64,000 nucleotides of DNA from Stromatinia cepivora (lineage: Eukaryota; Ascomycota; Leotiomycetes; Helotiales; Sclerotiniaceae): contig RCTD01000015.1 of NCBI GenBank assembly GCA_014898415.1, forward strand, positions 1,302,001-1,366,000. The letters are read 5' to 3'. Below the pieces are notes generated by a model. It had not been told where the DNA came from. It ran no database searches and saw only the letters and a program-made list of their open reading frames with translations. Shown here one piece after another: positions 47,701-58,466 of the stretch. The position numbers and the translations under genes are program-made. How positions within the stretch are numbered: the first letter of the stretch is position 1; each line of letters opens with the position of its first letter.

Positions 47701-49969
47701 TTTATCGAAATCAAAAAGATTTTATTGGATTTTATAAAAAAGCCAAAGTGGTTGATGATCATTTGGAGTGCAAAAAATGATTTGTTTTGTATGAGTACAA
47801 GTATAATCAATGTAATTGGAATAAATGATACCTTTTATTTTGATATTTTATATTGTAAATACTAAATGTTCAAGAACTTCCTTTTTCAAATACCCAAAGT
47901 ATTTATACTACATTTTATTTGTATCTTTTCTTAAAAAAGATGGATTACAAGAACAATAGAATACTTTATTTATTTTTCTATTTATTATTGGATATATTAT
48001 AAAAGGATTGTTTATAGGAATAAATAAAAAAATGCTCGAATAAATAGAAAATGATTTGTATTCTAAAAATATAAAATTTTCAGTACAAATGTATTAAACA
48101 ATTATTATATTATTTGTATAATCTCTTTTACGAAGAGTATAATTATATCCTAAGAACTATAAACCGGCTTTCTTCAATCAAGCCTCCAAAATGATATTGA
48201 TATAAAAGTTAAGGATAAATATTATATTGTTTAAAATCAAATCATTATTAAGGTAACCTTTTCTTTTGATAATCTTTTTGATAATACGAATTCTATATTT
48301 TAGGATTTGGAAATTGGAAATGCTTGTTTTTATAAGATCATTAAGATTAGATAATTGATATCGATAATTATTTAATAAAGATATATTGTTTACAATATAT
48401 ATAATACTACAATTATCGAGCAAGATATTATTGAATAGATAGTGTATTTTCATTATTATAAAATATACCCTTGATTGATTATATCGAGTATTCAAGATAA
48501 TAGTATTGATTAAAGATCCTAGAGAATCAATAGAACTTTTTATTTATTTCTTTTTGATCTAATCAAAATGAAATTACTTTTATGAATACGATTTTGTTCG
48601 ATCCCTAATTGTTTGTAGCTTGTTTTCGCTGAATACCCTTTTAAATAATAAATTGATTCTTTTGGTAAATATTAATTCTATGGTTTTATAATTGTATGTA
48701 GTATAACTATAATCAATTCTATTGTTCTATTCAGATTCGGTTTTGCAAGAATATTCCCAAATCTTTTTAATCCTTTGATTATTTTTAGAATTAATATTCT
48801 TTTTATTCTTTTTAGACTTTTTATCATTTTGAAAAGAGGTAAATATAAAATATATTCCTTTTTTAGTTTTTAAGGAAATAAAATCCTGAAAGATTAATCC
48901 TTCAAAAACGTTTCCGAATTATTTGAATGAAAGATTAGATAATCCGAATTGATTATTCATCTCGATCTATATGATTATAATATTTGTTTAAATTGGGAGT
49001 ATCCTAGTATTAATAATTTGTAGAAAAATGTTGATAATGATTTTATCCTGTATCTCAATGATCTTGTATATAAAAGCTTTGATGTAGGTTATAATCCAAT
49101 CCCTGTATTATTTGATAGGGTCAGTTTTACCAAACAAAATTTGCGTTAGAATAGATCGATATTCTTATAGTACTACAAATTTAATAATAGTTATTGTAGA
49201 TGTAAGTTTCTTTTTGAATATATTGATGATTATTTTGAATTGAAAAGCTATAATACCCTAATTAAGAATAGATAATTCCATAAAATGTACTTGATCAATT
49301 GATGATTCGATTTACTTATAAATGTTCCGGAAAGCTTTATAATTCTATATATATTCTTATTATTGATATCGATACTTCAATTGAAGAAAGGCAAATTCGA
49401 AGAAGATTTCTTGAAAGATAATTGGGAGTAGAATAATAAATCTATTAGAAATAAATCCTGATATATTATCATCAGAATCTTTCATCTTTGTATCTTTATT
49501 AATATCTTTCCTAGATTGAATTGTTATAAAATATTTTAAAAATTCCTTTTAGTATTGAATTTATTTCTTTTGATTATATTTAATTTGAAGATCAATAATG
49601 GAAGGTAAAATAGATGATTTGATTAAAAACCAATCGATTTGAATATAAATAGATTTATTTATCAAATCGGAGTTTAGAATAGATATCGTTGATATAAAAA
49701 CAAGCGAATTGTTCTTTAGATTGATTGAATCCCAGATTCCTTAAATTTAATATTTATTTTTCAAGTGTAGATATCATTTCAGTTATTGAACATAGATTAT
49801 AAAAAGAAAATCGTTTTGATCTTTTGCTATATTAAATAAAGATAATTAAATTAATATAAATATTGAATTACAGATAAAATAAGAATGATATTTTAAGAAT
49901 GATCCCTTGAATACTTAGTAATCATCGGATAGAAAATTGCGTAGATTTAAGAATTACCGGGCTCATAAT
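44718..49969 (-). pseudogene. Element X, gag, protease, integrase and reverse transcriptase
   Basis: Aligns with W 16020-21271. The FFVDN site (YVDD equivalent) lies at about 45183-45197. The linker block (FIDRKAFDSFIKYISDLL) is at 46866-46618. The protease, with an end block FILNFYINIILEA, is at 48495-48178. The primer site ttaccgggctcataat is at 49954-49969, the cleanest copy in the window. Confidence 0.8.
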
Positions 49970-50277
49970 TATCACAGGATAATATAATTACAAGCACTTT
50001 CAGGGATCGGGGAATAAATGGTATATATGATTGGTAGAATAAAAGAATTGAATGATTTATCTTTGATTATATAAATCAAGAGTTATATATATAGAATAAA
50101 TAAATGGTTATTTAATTGATATACATTTTAATTAGGTTAGATCTTTGTTTATTAGGATATCAGGATCACTTTATCAATTGGTAGATTGGTAAAGGCTAGT
50201 AGATCCTTCATTCCGATTGGAAAGTATACGCTTTGATCCTTCATAAGATACAGGGGATCACAGGGCTTTCCGTGACA
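49970..50277 (-). repeat. 5' LTR of X (family 1)
   Basis: Plus-strand tatcacaggataatataatt...ggctttccgtgaca, 308 bp. It marks the right edge of the retrotransposon nest. Confidence 0.9.
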
Positions 50278-53200
50278 TAATATTAATAAAATCAAGGATT
50301 CGATTCTTTCATTTGTATTTCGAATATATAAAGAATTCTTTGAAAGATTTAAAAAATATAATTAACGATTTTGTAATCTAGAATATAATTAAATTCAATT
50401 ATTATAAATTAATATCCAAATAATAATAAAAAACTAATAAAATAGTATCAAAGAATTTTCAAAACTAAATATAATATTTTAATATTTACTATAATTTTGA
50501 ATCCTATTTTCAAATTATCCTTTATTCGAAAGAAATATTTATAAATTCAATTTGATAAAATTGATTGGAAAATCGAATTTCGATAATATTTTATAAAAAA
50601 TTTCAAAAAAAATTATAAGATTTCTAATATCTTTATAATAATTTCTTCTTTTTATAGAACTCCAATAACAAATTTTTTGGATTTATTAATTATAAAAGAA
50701 ATGAAATTCGATAAATTGATTCAAAAGTTAATCGATATTTTACAATAAATGAGATTTTCTATATTAATTATTATATTAATCAATTTTCATTATTAATATT
50801 ATTCTTTTAGAATCTTCTTCTGAATTTTCTTTATCTTTTTGAAAAAAAAAATGAACATTTGTTCTCTAATCTTATATAAATAACAAAAAATATTCCTTGT
50901 ATTCTTTTTATTAATATTTTTATATAATCTAAAATATAAAATAAATAAAAAAGATTTTATAATTGAAAAACTTGTTTATATTTTTACAACAAATAAATTT
51001 TCAAATGAAAAAATTAAAGAGAAATAAAAAACTCAAAAATAAAAAATAAAAAATAAAAAATCTTTTAGATTTTCAATATCTTTTTAATATAGATTCTAAT
51101 TTACTAAAGATTTTTGAAAGAATATATCGAAATAAAAAACATAATTAAAAACATAATAAAAAATATTATCAATCTTTATCACTTTTTAATTCATTATATC
51201 ATTATTATTGATCTTTATCACCATTCAATTCATTATATCATCATCATTATTCCAAATTATTATCTGATATTTCATTTGATCGATTAAATATTACATCACA
51301 ATTGAAAAAAACATCATTTGTTTTTAAAACTTCTTTTTTATCTCAATATCATCAATCGATAAATAATAATAATATATAATTAGAACAAAAAGATTATGAA
51401 TTATTTATATTATTTTGGAATTAAAAATAGATTTAAAAAGGTTTATAGATAATCAAAAAAGATAATTCATTAAATGAATGAATATGAATCATAATAACAA
51501 TTTTTATATTAATTTTTATAATAATTTTGAATATGAAATTGTATAAAATCTTATTCTTGAAATTAGATTATGATATATGAATTTCTAAATTATTTTTAAA
51601 TTATTTATAGATTATTTATAAATAATTTATAAATAGATAAATAATTTACAAATAATCTGTAGATAATCTATACAAAATAGATTCTTTTAAAATCTTAATA
51701 GATAATTTATAGAACAGATAATATCTTTAATAAATAATTTATAAAACGGATTATCCATGTGTATTTATAGATTGTAGATTATTTCTGTATAGTCTATCTT
51801 TTATAAATTGATTTAAGTTTTCTATTATTTGTAGTATTTTTTCAGATTATTGTATTAGTAGTTAAGGTAATATAGTTTTTTGTTTATAATCAATACTTGG
51901 TTATTTATTATTCGATTTTTTGAAATGATCGAAAATATAAATGATCAAGGAATTTCTTTTAGATTCAATGAATAAATAGATATCCTTTTGTGAAATGAAA
52001 TCTCATTTGATCTTTAGGATATCTTCAATAATGTTATTATACTTTTAGTTATAATATTAACAAACATGGACTTTCTTGGAATTTTTCTATTTTTGGTTAT
52101 TCTTGAATTTTGAAGGAACAAGGAATTTTTTTTATATTTCATTAAAAGTATTTATTGTGAATATAATGCTTGTTTTTTGCAATTGTTGTATATGAGTTTT
52201 GCTTTTGATAGATTAACTCCTTGATTGATATTTATTGTTTTAATTTGTTCATTATTATTGAATTCATGGTTGTGATTCCTGTATTTTTTGAATTCACTAC
52301 TTCTTGACTAATTTAGAGGTTCATTGTAAGATCTTATATTCCCTTCGCTTTGTTATCTATTGGAGCTGCTTGGGTGGGTAATGTAGTAGAATTAAGAATA
52401 TAAAATGAAATGCTTTTGAATAATTCTGTACGATTGTATAGTAAAAGTATTTATGATTTTCATTATTCGAAATGTTAATTTAGTTCTTGTTTATTTATTA
52501 AATCCTATTCCTCCGATTTATATTTTGTCTAAGATCAAAATTAGGAATATTTCTAAGAATGAAATAATAAAATTCTGAAAAATAATATATAGGATTAAAT
52601 ATATTATTATCAATCGAGTTTATATCTTTAAAGATATTTTTGAGATAGAAAAATCTTTCTATAATATATAATATAAATCTCTGGAAATAGTATATCCTAT
52701 TGTTGACTCAGATCAATAAATTGTTATCTTATAATTGAAATCGAATCTTTAGGATTGTATAGAGAGCCAACAATTAGATCAATTGTAAATAAATATCTTA
52801 GTATATCGATTACGAATTGTTTAATATTGTTTTCCGAATGAAAGGGATATTATATATATAACAAAGTGAATGCAGCAATTCTCTGTATTGAGGATCGTTA
52901 TTATATATGATATCCATTGGTTTTTGTATCTATTTCTAATCCCTTGGATTTATAAACAGGGCAAATTGATAATGTATTCTTAATTTTGGATTCTATTTTT
53001 GTCATATATAATATACTATGATACACATCTTTATTTATTTCACGATTCATACCTTTCCAATTCGGAGAAGTTTTTTAGTTATAGAGCCCATATCCAGATC
53101 TGTTTATAATAACATCCCATACAGCTTCCTTTATTCTATAATATTGCCATATTCTCCTCCTCTATTGTAAATCCTTATGAAAGATTGCCCTATATTTGCC

Positions 53201-53500
53201 TATGCTAAATGCAATTTATTATGTGCAGTTGATCGCGAATGTGGTGCTACCACGAAACTTTTAATATCTTCGCACTTATTTCTAGATACTTCGGATTTTC
53301 GTGCATCGTTTTGATACTGGTATTACACAGGATACGAGTAGTATAAAATGAGATGCCAGGCACGAGGTGAATGTGCTGCATATGTGTTATTTCGACATAC
53401 CACACCCTTCGTACTTTGGCGTAGATATTATATGAATAGAAATTGATAATCGACTAGGTAATCATTTGAACTCCGGAGAACTTCTTATTACTCTAATACC
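50278..53500. other. AT-rich gene-free region with local tandem repeats
   Basis: Strongly AT-rich to about 52900, then gradually normal. It is not collinear with any element in the window. Visible structure includes an (aaaaaat)-type array at about 51036-51062, a 40-bp direct repeat at 51171-51249 (atctttatcac...attcattatatcat) and degenerate ttataaataat repeats at 51590-51760. There is no reading frame with recognisable domains and no tRNA. It is probably RIP-degraded transposon debris. Confidence 0.5.
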
Positions 53501-53511
53501 TCAGAAGATAT

Positions 53512-53736
53512 TTAAAAGCACAGAGTATCCAAAACATCTACCGGTATCAATTTCCCCAGATCAATCGCTCCTTCCATTTTCCGAAGCGAAAGACCCTCCG
53601 ACTTCAATAGAACATTGATATCCTCATTCCCATACCTCCTTTTAATAATTCCTCCCACATGCTCCCCCCACACTGAACGCAACACCACAGTAAAGCCAAA
53701 TTCCCAAAACTCATCACCAAATTCATAAAACATCAA
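53512..53736 (-). CDS. Possible small hypothetical protein (74 aa), weak
   Basis: Open 74-codon frame with normal base composition, ending nine bases before the tRNA gene. The protein is mixed (aromatic N-terminus EFGDEFWEFGF, later KRRYGNEDINVLLKSEG). No domain, signal peptide or membrane segment is visible. It could be an exon of a longer gene or chance. I do not recognise it. Confidence 0.25.
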   Translation of the reverse strand: MMFYEFGDEFWEFGFTVVLRSVWGEHVGGIIKRRYGNEDINVLLKSEGLSLRKMEGAIDLGKLIPVDVLDTLCF

Positions 53737-53745
53737 GCATAGCCA

Positions 53746-53840
53746 GCCCGGCTAGCTCAATCGGTAGAGCGTGTGACTCTTATCATTGAAAGATGTCCAA
53801 GTCCATCACAAGGTTGCGGGTTCGACCCCCGCGTTGGGCT
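53746..53840 (+). tRNA. tRNA-Lys (anticodon CTT) with a 22-bp intron
   Basis: The cloverleaf is complete. The acceptor GCCCGGC pairs with GTTGGGC (one G-T). The D arm is GCTC...GAGC, the anticodon stem TGTGA/TCACA, the loop CT-CTT-A-A and the T arm GCGGG-TTCGACC-CCCGC. The anticodon is at 53779-53781. The intron tcattgaaagatgtccaagtcc (53783-53804) sits one base after the anticodon, the canonical site for nuclear tRNA introns. The internal promoter boxes TAGCTCAATCGG and GGTTCGACCCC are intact, so it looks functional despite lying between degraded regions. Confidence 0.96.
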
Positions 53841-53863
53841 CAATTCCCTTCGTTAGCTTGTTC

Positions 53864-53869
53864 TTTTTT
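53864..53869 (+). terminator. RNA polymerase III T-run terminator of tRNA-Lys
   Basis: Six T about 24 bases after the tRNA, with longer T runs just beyond (53873 onwards). Confidence 0.6.
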
Positions 53870-54204
53870 GTGTTTTTTTTTGGTGTTTTTTTCTTATGTT
53901 GTGTGAATGAATGGGTTGGGAAATTTGGAGGAAAGAAGTTTTCTGAAGGTTTGTTTTTAGTGGAGCGGGGTTGGGTTTGGTGGGGTGGTGAAAATTCACC
54001 GCCTTGGATGGATGATATGATCTGATTCTGCTGATATGAATTTTGGGAGAGGCGATTTTCTTGTTAGATCTTGAATTGAGCATTGAAAGAAAGTATATAT
54101 AGGTTTAAAAGATAGTCAGCAATTAATATCCGTTTGAAATTGAAAATTGTATTTTCCTTCTATTTATTTCATAATTTATGATTTGGATTTCCATTTCGAA
54201 TCTA

Positions 54205-55587
54205 CAGTAACCGTATACTTATATTACCCCAAAACCTTAAAAACGCGTAAATTTCGCGAATTAAATTTCAACTCTCTTTATTATTTATTCATCAATGGTA
54301 TTATAATATATTCTCAGAATCTTGAATATTGAAAGAAAGCTAGCTTTTAAGCATCTTACTCTATATTTATGTGGCAAAATTATTGGCAAAGTTTTCAATG
54401 GCTTTAGTCCTTATCGTATTGTAATTGATCTCAATTTCGAAATACAAATTGTTCATTATACTTTATAGTAAGATGTATTTATTATGCAATGAAGGAATGA
54501 ATCTACTTTGTATTTTTTAAATTAGATCTTATATAGAAAGAGAAGAATGTATATTAGTTCGATATATTTGATTATATCCAAAATCAATCTATATATAAAC
54601 AAAAACAGCTATAAGCCTTAAATGTAATACCTCTATTATTAAGAAGATTTTGAAGGTCTATGAAATCATCAATTGGAAGTGTAAAAAGCAACCGGAATTT
54701 ATTCAGGTATATATGCTTAAGCGGTTTGTATAGTACTTAGTATATAGGGGGTTGATAGTGAAGGAATGGGGATTAGTTGTATAGAGCGACGAATGCTTTG
54801 TAGAGTGGGGATAAGGTAAAAGAGGAGAATGGTACTTCTATATTTCCGTTCAGAAATGGGAATCTAGAATGGTTCAAATATATGGTATGAATAAGAATAT
54901 GAAGATTATAATCTGGGGAGGTTTTTGGGATTTTGAAAGGAGTAATCTATATATAATAAATAGAGATTTTGAGAGTAAGAAATATAGGTATAGTACTAAT
55001 TCATATTTCGAGATCTTTGATGTTGAGGTAGGTCTTGTTTTTGAAAGATTGGATTTAGGGTATAAATTTATGCAGGATAATGCTTCTATTTATTGTATCC
55101 ACAAAATACAGGATTGGTTTCAAAAGAAAGGGATCCCAATATTGAAGGATTGGCTTCCTTATTCTCCTAATCTCAATCCTATTGAATATATTTGATGGGT
55201 TTTAAAAATAAGGTTATATAAAATATTTCCTGATATTGTAATCGATAAAAGTGAATCGGAATATATTAAATAGAAATTAGAGAATTGTTTATAAGTAGTT
55301 TGGGATACATTAGATCAAGAATTATTCGATAAATTAGGAGCGAGTATACCTGATAGAATTAAGGCCTGTATTGTAGCAGGGGACTGGTATACAAAATATT
55401 GATTAATTATGGAGCGATAAAGATTTGAATTTTTTTTGGGGAATAGTATAGATATAGAACTTCAATATATTCAAATTTTAGATTATAATAATTAATGATT
55501 GATTTTATAATTAAGTTGAAAGGTAGATGTTGAATATATAAAAAAACTGAAATTAGGTTGTGGGGTAATATAAGTTAACTAGTACTG
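54205..55587 (+). mobile_element. Complete but dead Tc1-like element (copy B2), 1383 bp
   Basis: Inverted ends: left cagtaaccgtatacttatat followed by taccccaaaacc; right (reverse complement) cagtactagttaacttatat followed by taccccacaacc. Both are flanked by TA (54203-54204 and 55588-55589), the standard Tc1/mariner target. A Tc1-type DDE transposase lies inside. The first 450 bp match the truncated copy at 8613-9060. Moderately RIP-mutated. Confidence 0.9.
54770..55402 (+). pseudogene. Tc1-like transposase (DD35E), inactivated
   Basis: Catalytic Asp 1 in SDECF at 54788-54790, with the preceding Trp changed to TAG. Then KWESRMVQIYG and IIIWGGF. Asp 2 in KFMQDNAS at 55076-55078 and Glu in SPNLNPIEY at 55184-55186, 35 residues apart. 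The end reads IPDRIKACIVAGDWYTKY. The frame 54869-55195 is open, and stops elsewhere replace Trp or Gln codons (ATT-TGA-TGG, ATT-AAA-TAG). The N-terminal DNA-binding part, expected before 54770, is too degraded to read. Confidence 0.85.
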
Positions 55588-55589
55588 TA

Positions 55590-56884
55590 CTACATATAGT
55601 TAGTTCACTAAATGAAGAGGAATGTTCTAATTTATATATATTACTGGTTTTTACTATTCTTCAAGTTGATATTTCGGAATTTATATTGACTTCCATTGTC
55701 TGATTCTAATCTAAAACTTCTTATTAGCATCTGACCGATTCTACAAAAGGTTAATTATCATGATAAACGATCCAGTACGTATCTCTTAGTAGAATAGTTC
55801 ATCTAGTTATATACTAAGAAGAAAGTCTACAAATCATTAACTTCCAAGGTGCATTCTCCAAAAAAAAACCACTTTTGTATCTATTAAAGGATACTTATTT
55901 ACTACGAAAGTATTCACTCTAATATCGCAAAGTATAGATGGATACCATTGTTGAAGATTTCCCAATCTGATTGCAATCCATCAATCCCAATTGCTTTGAT
56001 CTCTCGTCGCTATATCAATCTATCTATAACCCCTTCTCAGCTACTCATACCCATCCACAACCCTCTCACAACTACTTCATATCCTCATCTCAGAGCCGCA
56101 AAAGCCAGTGCGTGCCAGTGCCAGTACTAATACCATTCCCAATGCTAGTGCCAATGCCCAAAAAACACCCTAGAACCCAAAACCGAAACCATTTTTCTTA
56201 GCTAGGTAGTAAGTATTCGCTTTGTACATTTAACCACCCATTCGATTATTCCCTCAACATTTCAAATCCTAAATATTTTCCGTAGTAATATTTACGCAAC
56301 CAGGCCAGGACCGAGATAGAAAGAGGCCAGGTGGTTTAGTACTGTAATCTGGGATGATATGATAGATATGATAGATATAATCACTTGAAAAGATTTGAAC
56401 ATCTTCTAATTGTTGTTCATATTGTCTTATCGTCTCGTCTTGTATATGATGTCTCCTCTAGAGATATATAAATCTATACCATCCCATATCTATCCTCTCT
56501 ATTATCTCATATCATCTTATCTCATCTCAATCTCCATCTTAACGAAACCCCAATCCCATCCCATTCAAAAGCCATCCAAGTCATAAGAAAATAATCCAAG
56601 TCATAAGAAAAATATCCAACTCCATTGCTATGCAGATGCAGATGCAATCCCAAACAATGCATCATGCATTAACCCAATCTTAAGTATCCTCATATTTCAT
56701 TGAAAGAAAGATCTCGCATGAATACACGAGATGTGAAAAAAAAAAAAAAAAAAAACGCCTTTTGAGATGCATATCTATACGATATATATGCCCCAGAATA
56801 TCATTCCATACAATGCAGTGCATAATTATCGCTAAATCAATCCAAGAAATACCCCTCTAACTTCAAATGCCAGAGAAAGAAACT
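55590..56884. other. Gene-free stretch with a 20-base A run
   Basis: Mixed composition, rich in short pyrimidine stretches (56030-56560) and gata/tcat simple repeats near 56350-56540. An uninterrupted run of 20 A lies at 56736-56755. The part right of about 56750 is likely the 3' end of the protease transcript (minus). No protein or RNA gene seen. Confidence 0.4.
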
Positions 56885-58385
56885 CTACATAGCATAGAAT
56901 AAACCCGCACCCAAAGCAGCCATACCATACGCCAACGGCGAAGGAGTTTGCAAAGCCCCCGCATTTTTCGACTTGGATCCGGAATTCAAAGTAACGGATC
57001 CACTAATATCAGCACCCGAACTATCCGAGCTAGCTGTTGCCGCGTTGGGAACTAATGCTGCATCTGGAACTGCTGTTGTGCCCGTGGTAATTTCAACCAC
57101 GCTGGTGGTTGTTGCGTTGAAATTTGTTTGGGCGAGGGAAATTTCATTATTGGCGAGATCGTAGACGATGTATGCGGAGCGGATGAAGGTATCCCCAAGA
57201 ACGGCGGTACTATCCCCTGCGGGAGCAATACCAAAGAGACAGGCGGCGGTGCCGTCAGTGAATCTTAATTGTTGGCTATTGGTGCTGGTAACTGGGATGA
57301 CGAGTTCGTCCATGGTGACTTGGATGGTTGGGGAGGTGAAGGTAAAATTTAGTGCGCTGCTATTGGAAGCGAGGGAACATGGGACGTAGGCGGCTCCTTC
57401 ACTGTAATCATATTGTGCGTCGACTTGTTCGTAGATGGCTTCGGCCATGGCGTCGGGGAGGTAAGTTAGGGAACTTCCGGAATCGAGAAGGACCGCGAGG
57501 GCTTGATCTTTGGCGATGACGAGATCTCCTAACATAACTTCTGTTAAGGTGATAAGGAATTCGGCATAATATCCAGATTCTTTTTGAACCGGGAGTGTTT
57601 CTAATTGACCGTGATATCGAGCGGTATCGACACCACCGAACAAAATACTTCCAGTACTGGCATCCAAATCGTTAAGCCATAAGGAGAAAGCATTTGAATT
57701 GATCAGCCCATCAGCAACCATTTGTGCTGGTAAGTTTTTATATGCCGACTTTCTTGCTCTTCCAACCTGGACCTCATTAATCTCATAACCAATTCCTAGA
57801 ATACCTTCAGGTGAAGAACTGGTATATCCAATACCAAACTGTAATTTGTCCAATGTCGTTGATCCAATCGTAAATTTATCGGTAACATAATCTCCGGAAG
57901 CACCAGATCCATCAACGTAAGAAATATTAAAATCACTCGCTACATATGCGTATGTTGATGATGAGTTGGCGGTATATGTTCCAGCAGCCTTACATGGACT
58001 TCTGCTCCCACTACATAAAGTCGACGTAGGAGTATTGACCCATAAGTCACTACTTCCTGTATCGATATGTAACCGTAAACTTTGTGCTGGTGTACCTAAT
58101 GTTCCATTGACGAAATATAAAGTTTCCTAACTTTAATCAGTATTACGCTTAACGCAGAGCCTAATGAGTTTCACCAACCTCATTATCCAATGTAGCTGTA
58201 ACTGTTTTTGACCTTCGTCTTAATTTCTTTAACTTGTCTCTTGCTAAAGGATTATCCACTTGTTTCCGTACCATATCTAGGGCAACTACTCTTGCTGGTC
58301 CATCGGTTCGTTTTTGTAATTGAATTGCATTCGTACATGTTGATAATAATCCCACAGCAACGGTAATGAATGCTGTCGTCCTCAT
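56885..58385 (-). CDS. GPI-anchored pepsin-like aspartic protease (yapsin/opsB-like), 482 aa
   Basis: Two exons: 58385-58179 and 58126-56885, with a 52-bp intron (58127-58178) whose splice removes an early stop and joins NE|ETLYFVNGTLGTPAQ in frame. Residues 1-20 form a signal peptide (MRTTAFITVAVGLLSTCTNA). A basic propeptide follows, ending KKLRRRSKT. The two catalytic motifs are present: DTGSSDLWV (first exon-2 region) and DSGSSLTYLPD (around 57480). YVDGSGASGDY, ILGIGY and the cysteine pair flanking the second lobe (VPCSL, AACLFGI) are also seen. After LGDTFIRSAYIVYDLANNEISLAQ the tail is Ser/Thr-rich and ends in a hydrophobic stretch after an NSGSKSKNAG region, as in GPI-anchored fungal proteases. 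The expected role is secreted or cell-wall proteolysis at acid pH. The frame is intact and it looks functional. The unusual donor GTTGGT is the least certain point. Confidence 0.93.
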
Positions 58386-58458
58386 GATTGGAAATTGATA
58401 TATTGGTCGTAAAGAAACCCCCTTCTATAGAATACTATCCAATATGAGATATGAAAAC

Positions 58459-58466
58459 GGTATATA
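58459..58466 (-). promoter_or_regulatory. TATA-like box of the protease gene
   Basis: Plus-strand gtatatat (minus ATATATAC) lies about 75 bases upstream of the protease ATG. Confidence 0.4.

Larger units (their letters stand above)
30112..50277 (-). mobile_element. Element X: family-1 Ty1/copia retrotransposon, interrupted by Z2
   Basis: 3' LTR 30112-30420 and 5' LTR 49970-50277. Internal pieces 30421-32834 and 44718-49969 total about 7.7 kb and are collinear with W. The flanks do not form a target duplication (gattc on the left, taata on the right), and V does not resume after 50277. The right end may therefore belong to a different original insertion joined by recombination. Confidence 0.8.

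Noticed and set aside
9061..50277. Mitochondrial DNA insertion
   Set aside because: The AT-rich, Ile/Lys-rich frames look mitochondrial at first sight. The readable proteins, however, are copia protease, integrase, reverse transcriptase and RNase H between LTRs, and no mitochondrial gene or rRNA is seen.
51171..51249. Possible CRISPR-like or satellite array
   Set aside because: Only two imperfect 40-bp units without spacers; simple tandem duplication in AT-rich DNA.
54147..54332. 61-codon frame over the left end of Tc1 copy B2
   Set aside because: Crosses the terminal repeat and target site, so it cannot be a natural gene.
56736..56755. Poly(A) tail of a retroposed gene or LINE
   Set aside because: No retrotransposed coding sequence or target duplication is adjacent. 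It lies in the 3' flank of the protease gene and reads as a homopolymer run.
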